Positions 5,866 to 9,613 of a stretch of DNA of 9,613 bases are shown here, one piece after another (position 1 is the stretch's first letter; every line of letters starts with the position of its first letter). Both the position numbers and the translations under genes were made by a program. Source of the DNA: JBAYGJ01 sp041649335 (GTDB lineage Bacteria > Patescibacteriota > Patescibacteriia > UBA10025 > JAHIVO01); contig JBAZNF010000029.1 in NCBI GenBank assembly GCA_041649335.1, forward strand, positions 1 through 9,613, written 5' to 3'. Below the pieces are notes generated by a model. That model had not been told where the DNA came from. It worked only from the letters and a program-made list of their open reading frames with translations, and searched no databases.

Positions 5866-5895
5866 GTAATAGGTAGCGGGTTTCTGATGTGGCAA
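5866..5895 (-). promoter_or_regulatory. Possible promoter before the 49-aa ORF
   Basis: On the minus strand TTGCCA (5890-5895, five of six) is followed by an 18-nt spacer and TATTAC (5866-5871, four of six). The leader to the ATG at 5850 would be under 10 nt. It is a moderate match that could be chance. Confidence 0.35.
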
Positions 5896-5901
5896 GTGCC
5901 G

Positions 5902-5933
5902 CGCCCGATTCGCGTTGCGAAGCAAGGCGGGCG
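5902..5933. other. GC-rich two-stage stem-loop downstream of uvrC
   Basis: CGCCCG (5902-5907) pairs with CGGGCG (5928-5933). Inside it TTCGC (5909-5913) pairs with GCGAA (5917-5921) across a 3-nt loop. It has no T-run on either strand, so it is not a standard terminator. It could stabilise the 3' end of the uvrC transcript or be a copy of a dispersed palindromic repeat. Confidence 0.5.
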
Positions 5934-5996
5934 GGAGTCGGGATGCGAGTGTTGAGAAGTGAGAGTTTTTAATACTTTACAAGCGAATTTGGATAG

Positions 5997-7769
5997 CTAA
6001 ATGTTTTCTTTTATCGTTTTCGCCAGCTTCGGTCCGACGACCGCAGCGAGCTCCCGCTCGCCGGCGTCGCGGACGCCGAGCGCCGACCCGAATGCCTTGA
6101 TCAATTTTTTCCTGTTCGACGCGCCCAACCCTGGTATGTCGTCTAATAGGGATTTTTTTGCACCGCGGCCATGCGTCTTCCGGAAAAAGCTGACGGCAAA
6201 GCGGTGTGCTTCGTCGCGCATCCTTTGTATCAGGAATAATGCCTCCGAGTTCCGCGGGAACCGTACGGGCACTGGTTTGCCCGGTATGAATATCTCTTCT
6301 TCGCGTTTGGCAAGAGCGACGATCGGAATGTTGATTTTCACTTTATGCCGGACCACGGACAATTGACCTTTCCCGCCGTCTAATATTATTAAGTCAGGCT
6401 TTGGCCAGCTGGCTGATTTCGCGGGGCTGGTGGCAGGTAGATGCTGGAAGCGGCGACTGACCATTTCCGCCATCATGGCCGGGTCATTAGAACCTTTCAC
6501 GGTCTTGATCTTGAATTTACGGTACCATTTTTTGTCCGGCAGGCCGTTGGTGAACACCACCATTGAGCCGACCGCGTCAGTACCCTGGATATTGGAAATG
6601 TCGTACGTCTCGATGCGACTCGGCGGGCTCGGCAGTTTGAGCAGTTTTTTAAAATCACCCAGCGCCTGTTTAGCCTTGGCGTCGTCCTTTTCCCAGGAGG
6701 CTTTTTGTTGGGCCAGAAACTGGGCGGCATTTTCCTCGCCCATTTTTACGTATTGCCTGCGGAAACCCCGTTCCGGCACCGTCAGTTTGCAGGTAAACGT
6801 TTTTTCAAACAGCTGTTGGCCAGCGATTTTCCCCGGAATGACGATTTCTTTGGGTAGGTCCGTCGCCTGCGGGTAAAACTGTTCCATGAACGCCTGGACG
6901 GCTTCAGCATCCGTTTGGTCGACTATGTTTTTGATGGTGAATACCTGTTTGCGCAGGAGTTTGCCATGCCGGACGGTGAAGAGGTTGATCGCGCCCAATT
7001 GCTTATTGCGAGCCAGGCTGATGATGTCCATATCCTCCAGTTTCGGTGAAATGACCTTCTGTTTTTCCGTCAGGTAGGATATGGAGTTGAGGATGTCGCG
7101 TATCTGACCGGCTTTTTCGAACAGTTGCCGTTTGGACAGGTCGGCCATTTTTTTCTTCAGCTCCTCTGTGACGGATTCAAAATCACCTTTGAGGCAATTG
7201 ATAATACGGCTGATGGATTGCCGGTATTCAGTTTTATCCTGTGGACCCATCAGTTCAGGATACCGCCTGATCAAATATTTTGTGCGGTAGTTGGTGACCG
7301 GTTTTTCGAAGTTCCGGTGCGGGAACAGCTGGCGCAGCATATGGAGCGTCTGCCGGACGGACATTGACGAAACATAGGGGCCGAAATATCTTGCCCCATC
7401 CTTCTGTACGCGGCGCACGGTAAAGACCCGCGGGTAGTCCTCGGTCAGGGTGATTTTTATATAGAGGAAGCTCTTGTCGTCCTTCAGGTCGATGTTGAAC
7501 GGCGGCTGGTGCTGCTTGATCAGCGTAGACTCCAGCATCAACGCTTCGGATTCGGACGAAGTAATAATGTACTCCACTTTTTTTATCTGCGGGATCATCA
7601 GCTGCTTGTGTGGCGTGAGCTGGCTGGATTTATGCCAATACGATGAGACGCGATTTTTCAGGTTAATCGCTTTTCCCACATATAAAATATCGCCGTCCGC
7701 TTTTTTGAAAATGTAACAGCCGGGCTTGCGGGGGAGGGTCTGGACGTGGGCGGGGATTTTGGTGGGCAT
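5997..7769 (-). CDS. uvrC: Excinuclease ABC subunit C, 590 aa, lacking the usual Cys cluster
   Basis: UvrC makes the 3' and 5' incisions around DNA lesions marked by UvrA/UvrB. The N-terminal GIY-YIG nuclease (about 13-93) shows GCYIF, LYVGKA, Arg40 and the ESEALMLE glutamates (3' cut). A UVR domain that contacts UvrB lies at about 200-232. The RNase H-like nuclease (5' cut) keeps a full triad, Asp390 (ETYDISN), Asp464 (LDGGKGQ) and His522 (RDEAHRF). A tandem helix-hairpin-helix DNA-binding region follows from about 541 (DDIPGLGASNRKKLI). The region at about 150-178, which in E. coli holds four Cys binding an Fe-S cluster, has none here; the only Cys are 18, 192 and 327. ATG 7767-7769 lies 9 nt from the -10 box, so the mRNA is probably almost leaderless. 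uvrB is not in the window; uvrA lies beyond ppsR on the other strand. Confidence 0.96.
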   Translation of the reverse strand: MPTKIPAHVQTLPRKPGCYIFKKADGDILYVGKAINLKNRVSSYWHKSSQLTPHKQLMIPQIKKVEYIITSSESEALMLESTLIKQHQPPFNIDLKDDKSFLYIKITLTEDYPRVFTVRRVQKDGARYFGPYVSSMSVRQTLHMLRQLFPHRNFEKPVTNYRTKYLIRRYPELMGPQDKTEYRQSISRIINCLKGDFESVTEELKKKMADLSKRQLFEKAGQIRDILNSISYLTEKQKVISPKLEDMDIISLARNKQLGAINLFTVRHGKLLRKQVFTIKNIVDQTDAEAVQAFMEQFYPQATDLPKEIVIPGKIAGQQLFEKTFTCKLTVPERGFRRQYVKMGEENAAQFLAQQKASWEKDDAKAKQALGDFKKLLKLPSPPSRIETYDISNIQGTDAVGSMVVFTNGLPDKKWYRKFKIKTVKGSNDPAMMAEMVSRRFQHLPATSPAKSASWPKPDLIILDGGKGQLSVVRHKVKINIPIVALAKREEEIFIPGKPVPVRFPRNSEALFLIQRMRDEAHRFAVSFFRKTHGRGAKKSLLDDIPGLGASNRKKLIKAFGSALGVRDAGERELAAVVGPKLAKTIKENI

Positions 7770-7778
7770 ACTATTATT

Positions 7779-7787
7779 AGTATAGCA
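7779..7787 (-). promoter_or_regulatory. Extended -10 promoter of uvrC
   Basis: The minus strand reads TGC-TATACT (TGN extended -10; TATACT at 7779-7784). There is no good -35 at 16-18 nt, which fits extended -10 promoters. Nine bases separate the -10 from the ATG, so the start point would fall within about 3 nt of the start codon. Confidence 0.55.
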
Positions 7788-7798
7788 TGCCGATAATA

Positions 7799-7828
7799 TT
7801 GACGTTTATCTAAAACCGGGTGTAGGAT
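7799..7828 (+). promoter_or_regulatory. Probable promoter of ppsR
   Basis: TTGACG (7799-7804), an 18-nt spacer and TAGGAT (7823-7828), with TG directly before the -10. It is moderate in strength and divergent from the uvrC promoter, so about 130 bp serve both genes. The leader would be about 60 nt. Confidence 0.45.
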
Positions 7829-7882
7829 GCGGTAATAATGATCTTTACCAATTAGTTTGAAAATAGGGGAAAATGTATAGAA

Positions 7883-7888
7883 AAGGAG
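7883..7888 (+). promoter_or_regulatory. Shine-Dalgarno of ppsR
   Basis: AAGGAG lies 9 nt before ATG 7898-7900. It is a clear SD, supports this start, and contrasts with the SD-less uvrC and uvrA on either side. Confidence 0.8.
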
Positions 7889-7897
7889 AGTGACAAT

Positions 7898-8749
7898 ATG
7901 AGAGGTGATGGTGAATCCAGGGAGATTGTCATAATCTCGGATAATACGGGCGGTACGGCATCACGTCTTGTCAATGCCATCCTTGTCCAGTACGCGGGCG
8001 CTGGAGTGGAGTATTCCATCGGCAGAGTTTTCAGTAACATCAGGACGCGGAAGCAGGTCAGGGACGCTCTGGGTAATATCGGCGATGAATCTTTCGTGAT
8101 TTACACGATTATTACCGGGGAGCTGCGGAATTATCTGCAGGGTCATCTTGACCAGAGGAACATCCTCAGTCTTGACGCGTTGGGTCCGGTGAAAGAACGG
8201 ATGTCCAAGTTTCTGGGCGTTCACCCGAGATATCGTCCCGGGTTGAAACGGAAGCTTGATGCCGGGTATTTTCATGAGGTCGATGCGATAGATTTTGCCA
8301 AGGAGCACGATGACGGGTGCGGTAGCCGTCTCAAGGAGGCGGAGCTGGTGCTGGTCGGTCCATCGCGGAGCTGCAAGACTCCCATCTCAATGTATTTGGC
8401 AATCAACCACGGGTTGTGGGTGGCTAACGTCCCCCTTATTCCCGATGAGATGCTCATTGCTGACGCGTTGAAACGGCTCAAGGCAGTCCCACGTTCCAAG
8501 ATCGTCGCCATGATTATCCAACCTGACGCTTTGGCGCGCTGGCGATCCATGCGCGCTATAAAAATGACCGGCGGGGGCGATCATTCAGTAAACGTTGAAA
8601 ATTATATCGATCTTGCCGTAATCAGGCGTGAAGTGGCATTTTTTCGGCGTTTGTACGAGAAACAGGGCTGGAAAGTCGTTGACGCTTCCATGTATGCGGT
8701 TGAGGAAGTGGCCGACGAGGTACTGCATGTCCTTGGCCATCGGACATGA
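7898..8749 (+). CDS. ppsR: PEP synthase/pyruvate phosphate dikinase regulatory kinase-pyrophosphorylase, 283 aa
   Basis: This belongs to the DUF299 family. Members inactivate PEP synthase or pyruvate, phosphate dikinase by ADP-dependent phosphorylation of a Thr next to the catalytic His, and reactivate it by a Pi-dependent reaction that releases PPi. They thereby set the direction of flux between pyruvate and PEP. Family marks in order are VIISDNTGGTA (residues 11-21, like ISDSTGETA), HDDG (137-140), ELVLVGPSRSCKTPISMYLA (149-168, the P-loop, usually G(V/P)SRTSKTP), VANVPLIP (175-182), and near the C-terminus RREVAFFRRLYEKQGW then VDASMYAVEEVA. The 283-aa length is normal. The P-loop variant has Ser-Cys in place of Thr-Ser. 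It has its own promoter, SD and terminator, so it is a single-gene unit; its target enzyme is not in the window, and sequence alone does not tell PEP synthase from PPDK as the substrate. Confidence 0.93.
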   Translation: MRGDGESREIVIISDNTGGTASRLVNAILVQYAGAGVEYSIGRVFSNIRTRKQVRDALGNIGDESFVIYTIITGELRNYLQGHLDQRNILSLDALGPVKERMSKFLGVHPRYRPGLKRKLDAGYFHEVDAIDFAKEHDDGCGSRLKEAELVLVGPSRSCKTPISMYLAINHGLWVANVPLIPDEMLIADALKRLKAVPRSKIVAMIIQPDALARWRSMRAIKMTGGGDHSVNVENYIDLAVIRREVAFFRRLYEKQGWKVVDASMYAVEEVADEVLHVLGHRT

Positions 8750-8783
8750 TGTTTATTGAACAATATAGTTGTCTGCCCGGTCC

Positions 8784-8817
8784 AAAACCCGACTTTGAAG
8801 CAAGAGCCGGGTTTTTT
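8784..8817 (+). terminator. Intrinsic terminator of ppsR
   Basis: AAAACCCG (8784-8791) pairs with CGGGTTTT (8808-8815), and the T-run extends to 8817 followed by AATTTTT. The 16-nt loop can partly fold further. It lies 34 bp after the TGA stop and is strong and typical. Confidence 0.85.
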
Positions 8818-8936
8818 AATTTTTACTTTCTCATCATTTTAAATATTACCCTTCTGCTTCGTTCAGTACCGCACTGAAAAGTAGTATTGTTTTTGTATTT
8901 AATAATAGGGGTTTTCTAAATGCTTTCACCGAGGGG

Positions 8937-8965
8937 TTGACCGTCCTTGACTATTCGTGTATACT
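8937..8965 (+). promoter_or_regulatory. Promoter of uvrA
   Basis: TTGACC (8937-8942), a 17-nt spacer and TATACT (8960-8965), each five of six. The start point would be near 8972, giving a leader of about 68 nt. Nothing resembling a LexA box was recognised here. The rest of the gap from 8818 is AT-rich and holds no gene. Confidence 0.7.
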
Positions 8966-9039
8966 GGCATTCGTATCATTTTACTGTGGATTAGTGCTTG
9001 GCCATAGAATAGGCTGATTTTTTATCACAACCTCCCTTC

Positions 9040-9613
9040 ATGACCGTCCATCAAAAATCGGTGAGAGCCGGCGAAAAGAAAATCATCATCCGCGGCGCCC
9101 GCGTCCATAACCTGAAGAACATCGACGTGGACATCCCGCGCGACCAGCTGGTGGTCATCACCGGCCTGTCGGGTTCAGGCAAGTCGTCTTTGGCGTTCGA
9201 CACTATTTACGCCGAGGGCCAGCGCCGGTACGTGGAATCCCTGTCCGCGTATGCCCGGCAATTTTTGGGTCTCATGGACAAGCCTGATGTCGACCGGATC
9301 GACGGCCTGTCGCCGGCAATCTCCATTGACCAGAAGTCTACGTCGCATAATCCCCGTTCAACCGTCGGCACGGTCACGGAAATTTATGATTATATGCGTT
9401 TGCTTTTTGCCCGGGTGGGTAAGCCGCACTGTCCGCGCTGCGGCCGTCCGGTAACGCGACAGACCACGGAGCAGATCTCCAATCGGGTCCAGGCATTGCC
9501 GCCCGGGACGCAATTTATGATTTTGGCGCCGGTGATCCGCGACCAAAAGGGTGAGCACAAGCACGTGATCGCCGAAGTGCGTAAGGCTGGCTATGTCCGG
9601 CTCCGTTTCGATG
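9040..9613 (+). CDS. uvrA: Excinuclease ABC subunit A, N-terminal 191 codons (3' end outside the window)
   Basis: UvrA is the ABC-type ATPase dimer that finds DNA damage and loads UvrB. The visible part has the family opening IIIRGARVHNLKNIDVDIPRD, the first Walker A GLSGSGKSS (residues 42-50), and DTIYAEGQRRYVESLSAYARQFL (54-76). It continues with DGLSPAISIDQKSTSHNPRSTVGTVTEIYDYMRLLFAR and a CPRCG pair at 131-135. The second Walker A, the main zinc modules and the signature motifs lie beyond the edge. The frame is open to base 9613. ATG 9040 is the first possible ATG, since an in-frame TAG lies at 9010-9012. No SD precedes it; the bases just upstream (CCTCCC) are the opposite of one. It is transcribed separately from ppsR, whose terminator lies between them. 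Confidence 0.97.
   Translation, partial: MTVHQKSVRAGEKKIIIRGARVHNLKNIDVDIPRDQLVVITGLSGSGKSSLAFDTIYAEGQRRYVESLSAYARQFLGLMDKPDVDRIDGLSPAISIDQKSTSHNPRSTVGTVTEIYDYMRLLFARVGKPHCPRCGRPVTRQTTEQISNRVQALPPGTQFMILAPVIRDQKGEHKHVIAEVRKAGYVRLRFD

Noticed and set aside
8862..8878. Hairpin TTCAGT-ACCGC-ACTGAA between ppsR and uvrA
   Set aside because: A six-pair stem with no T-run and no link to a start or promoter; the ppsR terminator upstream already explains transcript ending.
1..9613. Search for CRISPR repeats, insertion-sequence ends, attachment sites, toxin-antitoxin or phage genes
   Set aside because: No regularly spaced repeats, transposase or integrase motifs were seen, and the tRNA-Leu 3' end has no nearby direct repeat that would mark an integration site.

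Overview
The window looks like chromosomal DNA from a small-genome bacterium, most plausibly a member of the Candidate Phyla Radiation (Patescibacteria, Parcubacteria-like). This is inference from gene content. It rests on an RNase J in place of an RNase E-type enzyme, a family-5 peptide-binding protein held by an N-terminal transmembrane helix and placed directly after secG, scattered uvr genes, GTG and TTG starts, and many genes without a Shine-Dalgarno (SD) sequence. TGA acts as a normal stop at the ends of two genes, so translation table 11 fits and the UGA=Gly code of Gracilibacteria does not. No mobile element, CRISPR array or phage gene is visible.

Layout from left to right: (i) the 3' end of a GNAT acetyltransferase (+). 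(ii) A convergent unrecognised 146-aa gene (-), whose stop codon lies in the loop of its own terminator. (iii) A compact divergent promoter, with two -35 boxes forming one palindrome, driving that gene and a 99-aa Cys-rich protein (+) built from two copies of a zinc-binding-like unit. (iv) A cluster of three hairpins separating it from a convergent RNase J gene (-). (v) tRNA-Leu(CAG), the substrate-binding protein and secG, all on the minus strand and reading secG -> binding protein -> tRNA -> rnj, with a good promoter before secG. (vi) A gap with one possible 49-aa basic ORF. (vii) uvrC (-), divergent from ppsR (+), a PEP synthase/PPDK regulatory kinase-pyrophosphorylase with a clear terminator. 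(viii) The 5' end of uvrA (+), running off the right edge.

Functionally the window combines DNA repair (UvrA and UvrC of nucleotide excision repair; uvrB is not here), protein export (SecG), peptide or oligopeptide capture at the membrane, RNA decay and processing (RNase J), leucine decoding, and control of the pyruvate/PEP node. Points worth a second look are the duplicated Cys-rich protein with its strong expression signals, a UvrC that has lost all four cysteines of the usual Fe-S site, the tRNA gene 7 nt behind a protein gene, and the split between SD-led and SD-less genes. I found no clear evidence of a wholly new multi-gene system; the Cys-rich/146-aa divergent pair is the best candidate for something undescribed.
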